Source: JBAWXE01 sp037144255
Lineage (GTDB): Bacteria; Bacteroidota; Bacteroidia; Chitinophagales; Chitinophagaceae
Assembly: GCA_037144255.1 (NCBI GenBank)
Contig: JBAWXE010000009.1
Coordinates: forward strand, 1 to 52,318
Length of the DNA stretch: 52,318 nt
Direction of reading: 5' to 3'
Shown piece by piece: positions 16,830 to 25,994 of this stretch (the first letter of the stretch is position 1; each line of letters begins with the position of its first letter). A program made the position numbers and the translations under genes. The notes under the pieces were generated by a model that saw only the letters and a program-made list of their open reading frames with translations, did not search any database and was not told where the DNA came from.

Positions 16830-18689
16830 CTACTCCCTCACCACCCTCACCACATTCCTCACTCCCTCAGCATCAGTTATTTCCAGCAAGTACATTCCAG
16901 CCGATAATCCCTGCACAGCAACACTATTACTCCCCACTTTCAAAACACCTTCCTGCACAGTTCCTCCTACTATATTCAGTACCCTATAGTTCACTACACC
17001 CTTCACACCATCTATATGCAGTACATCATTAGTAGGGTTAGGGTATATGCTCATGCCATTGTTGTGCACATTACCCACTCCTTCTGTTACCAGTATACTT
17101 ATTCCATTACTGATGGTATCACTCACGGTATAGCATCCCCCTGCACTATGTATACTGCATGTTACTACATCGCCATTTACAGGCACATAAGTATAAGAAT
17201 TGCTATTAGTACCCACATTGTTATTATTCACTTTCCACTGATAGGTTCCGCCCACTACATTGGTAGTAGCAGTATAAGTACCGCTAGCACCCATTAGCAC
17301 AGTAGCATTACCTGTTATGCTTATAGTAGGCACTATAGCAGTACCACTCAGCACCATGTGTATAGCATTACTCAGTGCAGGCCCTGCACAGGGCACACTG
17401 CTTACCAATATACATTGCACGCTATCACCATTAGCAGGTGTGTAGGTATAAGTACTATTAGTAGCGCCTGCTATTACAGCACCATTCTTTAACCATTGAT
17501 AACTAGGTGTGCTACCTGCATTGCTAGGCATAGCTGTATAGCTTACCGCTGCCCCTGCACACACTGTATCATTAGGGCTTACTCCTATACTCGCTGTTGG
17601 TATTGTAGTAGTGCCTATCCACACCTTGCGGATACGATTATTTGTAGCATCTGCGATATATAAATTGTTACATTTATCTATACCTAGACCAATTGGATTA
17701 TAAACTTGTGCTGAAGTAGCTAACCCATTATCGCCACTAAACCCATTAGTGCCAGTACCTGCTACTGTGGTAATAATTCCAGTTGTTGCATCTACCTTCC
17801 GAATTCTTTGGTTATAATGGTCTGATATAAATAAATTGCCGAAAGTATCAATTGCAAGACCATATGGTTGCCAAATTGCAGTAGTAGTAGCAAGAACGTT
17901 ATCTCCGCTATAAGTCCAATTACCATTACCAGCTATTGTTGTAATAATACCCGTTATTGCATCGACTTTTCGAACCCTAAAATTGAAAGCATCAGCTATA
18001 TATAAATTATCTGATGAATCAAAAACAATACCATATGGGTTGGCAAGTTGTGCCGATATAGCTAATCCATTATCACCACTAAAACCATTAGTCCCATTGC
18101 CTACAACAGTTGTAATAATTCCAGTTGTCATATTTATTCTGCGAACAACATGGTTATTGTTATCAGACAAATAAAGATTACCCAAGTGGTCAAACATCAA
18201 GGAATTTGGACTATAAAGTTCTGCATTAATAGCTAAAGCCTTATCACCAGAATATCCCACAATGCCATTCCCAGCAATTGTAGATATAATTCCAGTCGTT
18301 GCATCTACCTTCCGAATTCTAGCATTAAAATCATCTGCAATGAAGAGATTGCCTAAAGCATCGATTGCAACTCCATAAGGTCCATTCAACTGAGCTGTAG
18401 TTGCAGGAATGTTATCCCCATTAAAACCAGCAACCCCAGTTCCAGCAACTGTAGTAATAATTCCATTTGTTGCATTAACCTTTCTAACTCTATTATTATT
18501 TAAATCAGCTATGTAAATATTACCTAAAATATCAACGCATACTTCACAAGCACTAATATTTGCAAACTTTGCAAATATATTATCCCCATTATATCCAACC
18601 ATACCAGTACCAGCAATGGTAGTAATTATCTGCCCCTTAGCTATGCCTGCTAATATCACAAAAAGTAAAAGGGTACAGAGTTTTTTCAT
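16830..18689 (-). CDS. NHL-repeat protein with type IX sorting domain
   Basis: A 619-residue exported protein. After a signal peptide (residues 1-19, cleavage after AKG) there are six NHL repeats of about 57 residues, each opening like TTVAGTGTNGFSGDN and closing with NLYIAD..N.RIRKV, which should form a six-bladed beta propeller (about 20-365). Two Ig-like modules follow (about 370-545; SYQWLKNGAVIAGATNSTYTY and GTYQWKVNNNNVGTNSNSYTY). The last about 75 residues, from YPNPTNDVLHIDG to GMYLLEI, are a type A type IX secretion sorting domain, so the protein is secreted or attached to the cell surface. The partner is unknown. It stands alone between repeat-rich regions. Confidence 0.9.
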   Translation of the reverse strand: MKKLCTLLLFVILAGIAKGQIITTIAGTGMVGYNGDNIFAKFANISACEVCVDILGNIYIADLNNNRVRKVNATNGIITTVAGTGVAGFNGDNIPATTAQLNGPYGVAIDALGNLFIADDFNARIRKVDATTGIISTIAGNGIVGYSGDKALAINAELYSPNSLMFDHLGNLYLSDNNNHVVRRINMTTGIITTVVGNGTNGFSGDNGLAISAQLANPYGIVFDSSDNLYIADAFNFRVRKVDAITGIITTIAGNGNWTYSGDNVLATTTAIWQPYGLAIDTFGNLFISDHYNQRIRKVDATTGIITTVAGTGTNGFSGDNGLATSAQVYNPIGLGIDKCNNLYIADATNNRIRKVWIGTTTIPTASIGVSPNDTVCAGAAVSYTAMPSNAGSTPSYQWLKNGAVIAGATNSTYTYTPANGDSVQCILVSSVPCAGPALSNAIHMVLSGTAIVPTISITGNATVLMGASGTYTATTNVVGGTYQWKVNNNNVGTNSNSYTYVPVNGDVVTCSIHSAGGCYTVSDTISNGISILVTEGVGNVHNNGMSIYPNPTNDVLHIDGVKGVVNYRVLNIVGGTVQEGVLKVGSNSVAVQGLSAGMYLLEITDAEGVRNVVRVVRE

Positions 18690-18863
18690 ATCAATAAAGT
18701 ATTATAGTAAAGTTAGTATATATCACCCACTTTCATCTATCCATCGCTTACATATTCCACCAAAAAATATAGCCTCCATTTCTTGGTATCAGGCACCCTC
18801 ATTTCGTATCTTTACATGGTAGTTCAGCCCATCTTCTTTTTCCGAACTATATACACTTACCCA

Positions 18864-18923
18864 TCGGTAAATAATCGGTAATTTTTCGGTAAAAATTCGG
18901 AAACCATCGGTAATAATCGGTAA
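18864..18923. repeat. Phased TCGGTAA heptamer array
   Basis: TCGGTAA (or TCGGAAA at 18897) starts at 18864, 18875, 18886, 18897, 18907 and 18917: six copies spaced 11, 11, 11, 10 and 10 bases, one per turn of the helix. The same heptamer is phased alike at 39594-39635. Confidence 0.8.
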
Positions 18924-19230
18924 CTCTTTCTCCACCTAATATACCACACAACACATTCATTATCAATCACTTAAAATTTCCATAACCTTAAAAACCATCA
19001 AAACTCCAGACGATAAGAATTCCTGACGACCAGCACATGACACGCGCCTTTGAGAATGGCGTAGACACGACTTGTTGTCGCATTGCAAAAGATATAATGC
19101 CGACACGCATACCATAGCTTAATATGTGTTAATGATAGCTAATTCTCCGGGGCTATGTCGCTGCATAGAGCTGGTCATAACAGCGTATAGCCTCCCCTTT
19201 GGTCATGCGGAGCATTCGACCAAAGGTCGC

Positions 19231-19276
19231 CTTTTCTTTTGCTACCTTTTCTTTTGGCGAAGCAAAAGAAAAGTAG
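19231..19276. repeat. Inverted repeat hairpin
   Basis: CTTTTCTTTTG at 19246-19256 pairs with CAAAAGAAAAG at 19263-19273; an alternative upstream arm CTTTTCTTTTGCT at 19231-19243 can pair with 19261-19273. The two arms compete for the same partner. Elements of this look are scattered in Bacteroidota genomes, from memory. Confidence 0.6.
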
Positions 19277-19463
19277 GGTAACACCGACCACAATACAACC
19301 CCTCGACAATCCTTACCCTAATCGGTAACGATCGGAAATTTTAAATAACATAATATAACTGCCCCTATTGCATTTTTGCCCAACACCCCCCACCCATCGG
19401 TAATTATTTTTTCTCGGTAATTTTATTTCTCCACCATATTTCTTTAGATACATCCTGGCTACA

Positions 19464-19471
19464 TATATTTG
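19464..19471 (+). promoter_or_regulatory. -7 box for membrane protein gene
   Basis: TATATTTG matches TAnnTTTG exactly and ends 24 bases before the ATG at 19496. It overlaps a TTG that could be read as an earlier start, which favours the ATG. Confidence 0.4.
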
Positions 19472-19495
19472 TCTATATCCTCTTTTATAAAGCGC

Positions 19496-21169
19496 ATGCA
19501 ATTCATTAATAAAATAATCAATAAGAACTCATACGTTTTCTGCATCCTCTGGCTAACACTTTTTGTGTTATACCTCCCTGCCGTTAATGCAGGCTTCGTA
19601 TCAGATTTTACCGGCTGGCTCGATCAGGTGCGCAACTGGCCCTTTATCGACTACCTCAACCGCAAGAATTTCGGTATCAAAAGCCTCTATCAGTTTACCC
19701 AGTTAAGCACCTATGCACTTTATAAGCTATTGGGTACCAGTCTATGGGCCTGGCACCTGCTGCACATTTCATTGCAGGCCATCAATAGTTTCCTCTTATA
19801 CAAATTATTCAAACGCTTTGCCACCGATGCTGGTCTCACACAGGCTGCTTATATCGCTTTCTTCGGTAGCTTCTTATTTTGCGTTACTCCATATATATCA
19901 GAGGTAGTAGTATGGGAGGCCGCCTTCCATTATTTGCAGGGTATGTTATTCATAGTGCTCATTCTCAATTGGGCACAGCAATACCATCATTCACAGCATA
20001 AAAAATATGTATGGTGGTCGGCCATCTTATTTTTCATTGCTACTTTCTCTTTAGAGATTTTTTATCTCGTTCCTTGGTTCGTGCTTACTATGGCCATCTA
20101 TTACCGTTTTGGTTTAAAATACGATAAGGCCATTTTCAAAAAAGTACTGCTCTATTTCTTCCTCCCGCAGATCGTCATGTTCATAGGGCATCTCATATTA
20201 TACCACGCTGTCTATGGCGAATGGGTAGCACATATAGGAGAGAACACCATCGTTAGCCAAAAAGCTTCAGGCTTTCTCAGCAAGCCTGTTAAGTACTTCT
20301 ACCACATATTCCTCATGGGGCGTTTTTATCCCGGCAGTTGGAAGGAGAAGATATATGCATTCTGTGCTACCACTCCTTTATTAGTGGTTTTTTACTCTAT
20401 ACTTGGTATCATAGGTCTGTATGTCATTACTCGTTTCCGTACCATGAGCGCAAAGCTGCAGCTGATGTCCCTCACTTTCGTTTGGATGTGGATGACCCTC
20501 GCACTATTATCGCCTACATGGTTCATGGAGTTGTTTTTATTGTTCGATGATAGGTACAGTTATATATTCGATGCCTTTGTATACTTCTTCATAGTCATGG
20601 CTATTAGCTGCATATCGCTACAGCTTATCAGAACGGTGGTATTGGCATTATTCATCCTCATCAATGTTCGCTATACCATCCAGCTCAATCGCTACTGGAT
20701 GAAATCTTCCCGCATTCTTACCAGTCTGCACACACACATGCCCGATGCCGGTAATAAAGTTATCGTTATACTCAATTTACCCCAATGCCTCAATGGTATT
20801 CCTATGGTCACCGCTTCCGATGATATGGAATATAAACTCCGCCACAATCTGCTATATAAGCCCATCAACAATATTCTGTACGACGGTGTTTCTTACAATA
20901 TGCTCACCCCTGCCGATGGCGCACATGTCACTGTTGTAAATGATAGTACTGCCAAGGTCACGCTCAATCAATGGGGCACTTGGTGGTGGTATAATAATCG
21001 CGGGGCACTCAGTTACGAGAATGAATATTTTAAGATCAATATGGTAGATCAGGGGCATTGGTACGAGATAGTACTGAAAAAAGACCCTTACACCTATCAG
21101 TTACTCTATCAGGTAGGCGATCAGTGGAAAGTTGTGGACTGGAGCAAGAAGAACCAAGATCAAAATTAA
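19496..21169 (+). CDS. Polytopic membrane protein, unnamed family (copy 1)
   Basis: I do not recognise a named family. The 557-residue product has roughly ten hydrophobic segments up to about residue 400, then a soluble C-terminal domain of about 150 residues. Conserved points shared with the paralogue at 43617 are LYLPAVNAGFVSDFTGWLDQ near residue 25, SLYQFTQLSTYALYKLLG, ISEVVVWEAAFHYLQGML, FSLEIFYLVPWFVLTMAIYY, and at the end DGAHVTVVNDS, VTLNQWGTWWWY and GHWYEIVLK. The topology, with an early Asp after the first membrane helix, recalls GT-C glycosyltransferases, but this is only a resemblance. Start chosen to match the paralogue. A promoter box lies just upstream. Confidence 0.75.
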   Translation: MQFINKIINKNSYVFCILWLTLFVLYLPAVNAGFVSDFTGWLDQVRNWPFIDYLNRKNFGIKSLYQFTQLSTYALYKLLGTSLWAWHLLHISLQAINSFLLYKLFKRFATDAGLTQAAYIAFFGSFLFCVTPYISEVVVWEAAFHYLQGMLFIVLILNWAQQYHHSQHKKYVWWSAILFFIATFSLEIFYLVPWFVLTMAIYYRFGLKYDKAIFKKVLLYFFLPQIVMFIGHLILYHAVYGEWVAHIGENTIVSQKASGFLSKPVKYFYHIFLMGRFYPGSWKEKIYAFCATTPLLVVFYSILGIIGLYVITRFRTMSAKLQLMSLTFVWMWMTLALLSPTWFMELFLLFDDRYSYIFDAFVYFFIVMAISCISLQLIRTVVLALFILINVRYTIQLNRYWMKSSRILTSLHTHMPDAGNKVIVILNLPQCLNGIPMVTASDDMEYKLRHNLLYKPINNILYDGVSYNMLTPADGAHVTVVNDSTAKVTLNQWGTWWWYNNRGALSYENEYFKINMVDQGHWYEIVLKKDPYTYQLLYQVGDQWKVVDWSKKNQDQN

Positions 21170-21203
21170 CTATAATGTGAACGCCTGATCATCCTATTCT
21201 ACT

Positions 21204-21211
21204 TAACTTTG
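21204..21211 (+). promoter_or_regulatory. -7 box, near-leaderless AraC gene
   Basis: TAACTTTG, an exact TAnnTTTG match, ends five bases before the ATG at 21217. The transcript would begin at or within a few bases of the start codon. Confidence 0.5.
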
Positions 21212-21216
21212 CTTCA

Positions 21217-22080
21217 ATGCCACTTGTATCGTCTATTCTACATACTGATTTTTCTACCCCTCCCGATCATATATTGGGAGAGTATGCCAGTATCATGACA
21301 CGCGAGCGTTTAGCGGTCAATGAATTTGTACATGTAGAATGGCAGCAGGTAAATTTCTCTGATAATAAGATACCCGAAGAGCATGCGCGTTTGTTATTAT
21401 TCCCCATAGATGATAATAAATTCTGCTTGCAGATAGCCTACATACAGCCTGCCGAAGATGAGGAACTGAATACTAAAGTATGTTGGTTGCAATTCCTGCC
21501 TCGCTTTTTCGAGTTATACCCTGCCGATAAATTGATGGGCGATCAGCCTTTCCGCTTCGATCAAACTACCGAACAGCAGTTCTCCATTTGCGTGCAAACA
21601 AGAGATTTACTGATCCAGTTGCAAAAGACAAGCGCCATCTCTCCCTTTATTCAGTCTTTGCAGCAAACAGAGCTTACCATACACTTACTCAGGCGCGCAT
21701 TAGAGTGCATCATGCTACCTTTTACAGTATGCCCTGTACCTGCTTGTCGTTTTCTGGTATATGAGAGCGAGCGCGAAAAGATAGCTGAGGCCCGCCGCAT
21801 ATTGGAAGATAATTTCGAACAGCCTATTACTATCAAGGAATTATCCCGCAAGGTAGCCATGAACGAATGCTATCTGAAAAAAGGCTTTAAGACCATAGTA
21901 GGTAAGACCATCCACGAGTTTCAGCAAGATCTGCGCATCACTAAAGCAAAGGAAATGCTCAGAGAACAACGTCAGACTGTATCAGATGTGGCAGGCAAAC
22001 TGGGATATAGCAGTATATCGCACTTTAGTACTGCATTTAAGAAAGCCACAGGTATGAAACCATGTGAGTTATTAAGGTAG
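21217..22080 (+). CDS. AraC-family transcriptional regulator
   Basis: A 287-residue regulator with a C-terminal AraC-type DNA-binding domain (about 190-287) made of two helix-turn-helix motifs: ITIKELSRKVAMNECYLKKGF and VSDVAGKLGYSSISHFSTAF, ending in GMKPCELL. The N-terminal about 180 residues show no recognisable sensor domain; they contain Cys residues (CPVPACRF near 165-172) but no clear metal motif. It lies 47 bases after the membrane protein gene and is convergent with the DUF3857 operon, with only seven bases between. Targets cannot be read from the sequence. Confidence 0.88.
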   Translation: MPLVSSILHTDFSTPPDHILGEYASIMTRERLAVNEFVHVEWQQVNFSDNKIPEEHARLLLFPIDDNKFCLQIAYIQPAEDEELNTKVCWLQFLPRFFELYPADKLMGDQPFRFDQTTEQQFSICVQTRDLLIQLQKTSAISPFIQSLQQTELTIHLLRRALECIMLPFTVCPVPACRFLVYESEREKIAEARRILEDNFEQPITIKELSRKVAMNECYLKKGFKTIVGKTIHEFQQDLRITKAKEMLREQRQTVSDVAGKLGYSSISHFSTAFKKATGMKPCELLR

Positions 22081-22087
22081 TATCTCC

Positions 22088-24046
22088 TTATTGCTTTACC
22101 AATACCAATACTACTTTGTTGAAATCGGCAGACGAGTTGATCACTTTTCTAAAAGCATCGTAATCAGAAATAGGATAGTGTATCTGCTCATAAAACTCAT
22201 TGATGCTCACTGTAAGAAGATTGCCTGCTTGTGTATAGTCTGATATGAAACCTGTTGTGGCCACGCCCTTATCGTTCTTTACATCTGCTTGTATACGCAG
22301 GTCTTCCGCATTGATCACTTTGTAGCCCTCAGGTATATGTATACTGATACTACGTTTAAGCATGTGAGGAAAGGGCATATCAATAGGAAATTGACGTGCT
22401 TTAGTTTGATACAGTTCCTCTTGCTTGCCTATGATCTCTCCTATTTTGAAAAGATACTTAGGCCCGGCTTTCCCCAGCAGTTGCGTGGCTTTGATACTGG
22501 CAACGATCTGCAAGGGTTTCCCCGAATAGTAATTGGTGAATTCAGTATTGTTGATCTTGTAGTCTAGTAGCTCATTAGGATTATCAGATAGGTTACTGAT
22601 ACTCAGTACAGCGTCCTTTTGTTTATCTTTGGGTAGTAACACCATGGCCTCTCTCAGTCCCATAGCGGTATACCCTGAGAATGAATTGGTAATAGTAACT
22701 GTAGGGTCCAGGTCCTCCCCTTTGAAGGTCACATCGGCCTCTATACCGCTATTGCTCTCTTCTACCGGCAGGGCTGTTATTTCTCTGATATCTGCTATGC
22801 CTGTGGCAATATCTCCCAAAGATATTTTCTTGCAGAATACGCCTTTGTTACTTAGCAAGTAGGCTGGCACTAAAGGATAACGCAGGTAAATGCTGATAGG
22901 TGCCAGAAAACGTTTTTCATTTGGGAAGTAGATAACAAACTCGTCCATCCAGTTCCAGTTCTCAAAATCCTTATCAAATGGATGTTCAAAACGATTACTG
23001 CTCAGCCCCATTTCGTTCTTTACTCCTGCGGCATTCAGGCAAGCCACGAATAGGCGTGTATAGCCTGTTTCCGTAGATACTTTAGTATCAAGTATCTTAT
23101 CCACTTGCAAAGCATCATCGCTCAGGTCTTTATTTACTACTATGCTTGTCTTGATACCTTCTTCTATCTTGCTGATCTTGGTAACTTCGTCATCGGTAGT
23201 ATTTACATGTAGTGTATTCAGGTACTTTTCAGCTGCTCTTGTTTCCTTTTCAGTGAAAGTATAGTACTTGGTGTATAGCTCTTTTGCCAAGTCTTTCCAG
23301 GTAAGGTATCGCACATCGGGGTTTTCTAAAGGCAGGTAACTGAGTTTGTATTCTACCCTAGATAGGAAGGCTTTGTAATTACTATACACCTCTTCCTCCA
23401 GCAAAGGCACATTCGTTCTGGATGCATGATAATAGCGCACCCCGTTTATGAGACTATCGTGAGAATCAGGGAAACCATTATATCCCTTTACATCAAAGAT
23501 CATTTTCTCAGGGGTCTGTAAACTGAAATTAGCCTCTACTACAGGTATGGAGAATTGAAAATTTTCCGAACCAAAATAACTGAGAAGCTTTTTCTCAGTG
23601 TATAAAAGCTCTATTTCAGAATTTTTCTCTACCCCCTCCATAGCAAAGATGTACTGCGAACCCTCTTCATTATTATTGATGGTCTTTATTTTGTCTTGTC
23701 CTATATCATATACCTTACCTGACGCAGATATTGTGCGAGCCTTTATAGATTCTATTGTTTTGCTATTATTAAACGGGATAGTAATTTTATTGAACATCTC
23801 TATACCCTTATCGTCTTGTAATTGTACCAAACGGTGTACAGTTCTATATATCCATATGTCTTTATCTACTTGCCTGTATTCTATATTCCTTTCTTCTTTT
23901 AATATGACAGCAGATTCCTTCATATACATGGCAGGCACGGCATGAATATGTGGGCTACTATCCCAAACAAATGGCTCTTTCCCCATAGCAAAGGAAAAAG
24001 AAACTAATAGGCAATATGTAATTACTAATAATTTCCTCATTAGCAT
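22088..24046 (-). CDS. DUF3857 protein with degenerate transglutaminase domain
   Basis: The 652-residue exported protein (signal peptide 1-22) has a DUF3857-type N-terminal domain (about 40-210) and a transglutaminase-like core (about 260-390), then a beta-rich DUF2569-like or DUF3858-like tail. It is the degenerate member of an adjacent pair: where the downstream-strand neighbour (24048-25994) has the GDCKD catalytic cysteine, this one reads STETGYTRLFVACL, so the nucleophile is absent, and the usual His region is NWNWMDEFVIY. It is likely a non-enzymatic envelope protein. Its ATG lies one base after the stop of the neighbour, so the two are translationally coupled. Confidence 0.8.
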   Translation of the reverse strand: MLMRKLLVITYCLLVSFSFAMGKEPFVWDSSPHIHAVPAMYMKESAVILKEERNIEYRQVDKDIWIYRTVHRLVQLQDDKGIEMFNKITIPFNNSKTIESIKARTISASGKVYDIGQDKIKTINNNEEGSQYIFAMEGVEKNSEIELLYTEKKLLSYFGSENFQFSIPVVEANFSLQTPEKMIFDVKGYNGFPDSHDSLINGVRYYHASRTNVPLLEEEVYSNYKAFLSRVEYKLSYLPLENPDVRYLTWKDLAKELYTKYYTFTEKETRAAEKYLNTLHVNTTDDEVTKISKIEEGIKTSIVVNKDLSDDALQVDKILDTKVSTETGYTRLFVACLNAAGVKNEMGLSSNRFEHPFDKDFENWNWMDEFVIYFPNEKRFLAPISIYLRYPLVPAYLLSNKGVFCKKISLGDIATGIADIREITALPVEESNSGIEADVTFKGEDLDPTVTITNSFSGYTAMGLREAMVLLPKDKQKDAVLSISNLSDNPNELLDYKINNTEFTNYYSGKPLQIVASIKATQLLGKAGPKYLFKIGEIIGKQEELYQTKARQFPIDMPFPHMLKRSISIHIPEGYKVINAEDLRIQADVKNDKGVATTGFISDYTQAGNLLTVSINEFYEQIHYPISDYDAFRKVINSSADFNKVVLVLVKQ

Positions 24047-24047
24047 A

Positions 24048-25994
24048 TCATTGATTGGAACTCAGAACTATTGATTCTTTATATTGTTTTTTAAGTTCAT
24101 CTACCATTTTATTATGTTCTGCAAATTGCGATGGTGTAATATAAAGTGTTTGCAGCTCATATTCCTTTTCCAGCTTTACTTCGCTTTTGCTGGAACTATA
24201 GGAAAGTTTGTAATTCCATAACCCCGATACAGACTGTTCTTTATTGGGTGGCAGGTAAGTAACATGATAGCCTGTAGGTATATCCAGTACTACTATCTGC
24301 TTTACTTTATTCTTGTAGTTATGCTCTATAGCTACTTTACGTTCTGCAACATCTACCCAATCTTCTTCATAGTTATGTAACAGATTCATATTCACATAAA
24401 ACTCCTTGCCTATGCTTTGTACATAATCTTTCAGTACGAACTGCGAGGAGAGATATACATCTTTCTCATCATCATTAGATATCCTGTAGTCAAAATTATT
24501 TTGAATATACTTGTTGGACCCTCTTTTTGTAAGCCCTTTTAAAACTGCTTCTCGTTCATTTTCATTTCTGTACATCATCAATGCTTCAATACCCCAAGCC
24601 CCATAACCATTGTAGCGAATTCCGGCACTGCCCACCAGATCTTTGTCTGATAGCTGAATGAGTGTAGAGTCGGATACGGTGTTCTTTTCGGCAGCTATTT
24701 CAGGTACTTTTAATATTTCATACTCATGTTCATTGATGCCTACTAACGCTTCCTTGCCTTGCAACACAAAAGGCGGTATGCCAAAAGGAATAAGTGGGTC
24801 GGTACCATCTAGAAATATCCATTGCCCATCCAATAGTATGGTACATATCATATGGTTATTGTTGATAGGTAGCGGGGTCTCTTCATAGGTGTAAGGTTTA
24901 TCTCTTGTGCCTATCCATGTGAAGTAAGCTGGTATTCCAGCTTTGCGGTATAGAGCTACTTGTATACTGCTCATATCCTTACAATCTCCAAATTTCCTTT
25001 TGCAGATATCCGCAGCCTCACGTGGTATAAAGCCACCCAAACTGTCTTCAAAGGCTACATAATGCATATTCTTCTGTACCCATTCGTATATGTGTTTGGC
25101 TTTTTGGCGAGGCTCAGTGTCTCCCTTTATTATTTCAGCTAATGTATTATCCAACACCTCATCGTTGTTCTGATTCACATTTTTAATAAAGTTGAAGTAG
25201 AATCTATAAAGGTCATCAGTATTGGCCAGCATATGTGTCATGCTATCCTGATGTGGGGCTGTGTATCCGGTAATATATGGTATGACACATGTGGAATAAT
25301 AGGAGAAGGAAGGGGCATCGTTGTAGGATACTATTTTTGGCATATCGGTAGCTATCCAGCTATAGGTTATCTCATTGCGTTTCTCTTTAGTAGAGAAAAC
25401 GATCTTTGAGGTATCATTACCTTTGAGCACAAATTTCAGATGTACAGTCTTAGGAGCTGTGATCTCAAACGATGCTTTAACGATGGGCAGGTAATTCTGA
25501 AAAAAGAACTGTGGTAAAAAATGAAGGTCCTTATGATCAATAGTATATGCAACGCGGGTTCTGGCATTTTTTACCAGACCTGAGAAGGATACTGCTGTTT
25601 GTTTGGCATCATCGTAGAATACACTTTCGCGTTGAGATGAGGTTGTTTTATAGCCACTTGCTTTCAGAGTCTTATAGCCACCCTTACTATTAGGTATCAG
25701 TGATATGCCCTCTAAGTCGCCCAGTTGGCTGAAATAGCTGTGGTACACATTCTGGCTATTATAGATACCGGGTGACAATTCTGTTAACAATAGTATCTCT
25801 TCGCTGATATAGCTTTTGGCAGTCAATTGCCCGTCTACATATTGCAATACTACATGTTCGCTATAGTCTGTCATTACTGCATTCTCAGTATTATATCGCT
25901 TTTGTATATCGCTTATATCCTGAGCATGTACATGGACAATGCACAGCAAAAAGAAGATATAAGTATATATATGTTTCTTAAAGTTCATCCTCAT
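24048..25994 (-). CDS. DUF3857/transglutaminase-like exported protein
   Basis: A 648-residue exported protein (signal peptide 1-24, cleavage after VHA). DUF3857 domain at about 50-220; transglutaminase core at about 270-400 with an apparently complete triad: Cys in KRKFGDCKDMSSIQVALYRKAG, His in INNNHMICTILLDG, Asp in WIFLDGTDPLIPFG. The C-terminal about 200 residues are beta-rich. Proteins of this make-up are common in Bacteroidota and their substrates are not known; peptide or peptidoglycan crosslinks are possible. Its ATG overlaps the TGA of the large TPR/MORN gene (ATGA at 25994-25991), and the next gene follows after one base. Confidence 0.85.
   Translation of the reverse strand: MRMNFKKHIYTYIFFLLCIVHVHAQDISDIQKRYNTENAVMTDYSEHVVLQYVDGQLTAKSYISEEILLLTELSPGIYNSQNVYHSYFSQLGDLEGISLIPNSKGGYKTLKASGYKTTSSQRESVFYDDAKQTAVSFSGLVKNARTRVAYTIDHKDLHFLPQFFFQNYLPIVKASFEITAPKTVHLKFVLKGNDTSKIVFSTKEKRNEITYSWIATDMPKIVSYNDAPSFSYYSTCVIPYITGYTAPHQDSMTHMLANTDDLYRFYFNFIKNVNQNNDEVLDNTLAEIIKGDTEPRQKAKHIYEWVQKNMHYVAFEDSLGGFIPREAADICKRKFGDCKDMSSIQVALYRKAGIPAYFTWIGTRDKPYTYEETPLPINNNHMICTILLDGQWIFLDGTDPLIPFGIPPFVLQGKEALVGINEHEYEILKVPEIAAEKNTVSDSTLIQLSDKDLVGSAGIRYNGYGAWGIEALMMYRNENEREAVLKGLTKRGSNKYIQNNFDYRISNDDEKDVYLSSQFVLKDYVQSIGKEFYVNMNLLHNYEEDWVDVAERKVAIEHNYKNKVKQIVVLDIPTGYHVTYLPPNKEQSVSGLWNYKLSYSSSKSEVKLEKEYELQTLYITPSQFAEHNKMVDELKKQYKESIVLSSNQ

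Larger units (their letters stand above)
18690..19495. other. Repeat-rich 800-base intergenic region
   Basis: No gene is supported here. It holds a helically phased TCGGTAA array (18864-18923), further TCGGTAA or TCGGAAA copies at 19322, 19332, 19397 and 19414, an inverted repeat at 19231-19276, and a promoter box for the following gene. The middle (about 19000-19220) is richer in GC than its surroundings and may be a remnant of something else, but I find no coding signal. Confidence 0.6.

Noticed and set aside
16555..17032. Long plus-strand reading frames opposite the NHL gene end
   Set aside because: They are low complexity (His, Ser, Pro, Cys rich), overlap each other, and lie opposite a well-supported gene.
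19313..19501. Minus-strand 62-codon frame before the membrane protein gene
   Set aside because: It covers the promoter and TCGGTAA repeats, has no homology that I recognise and no start context.
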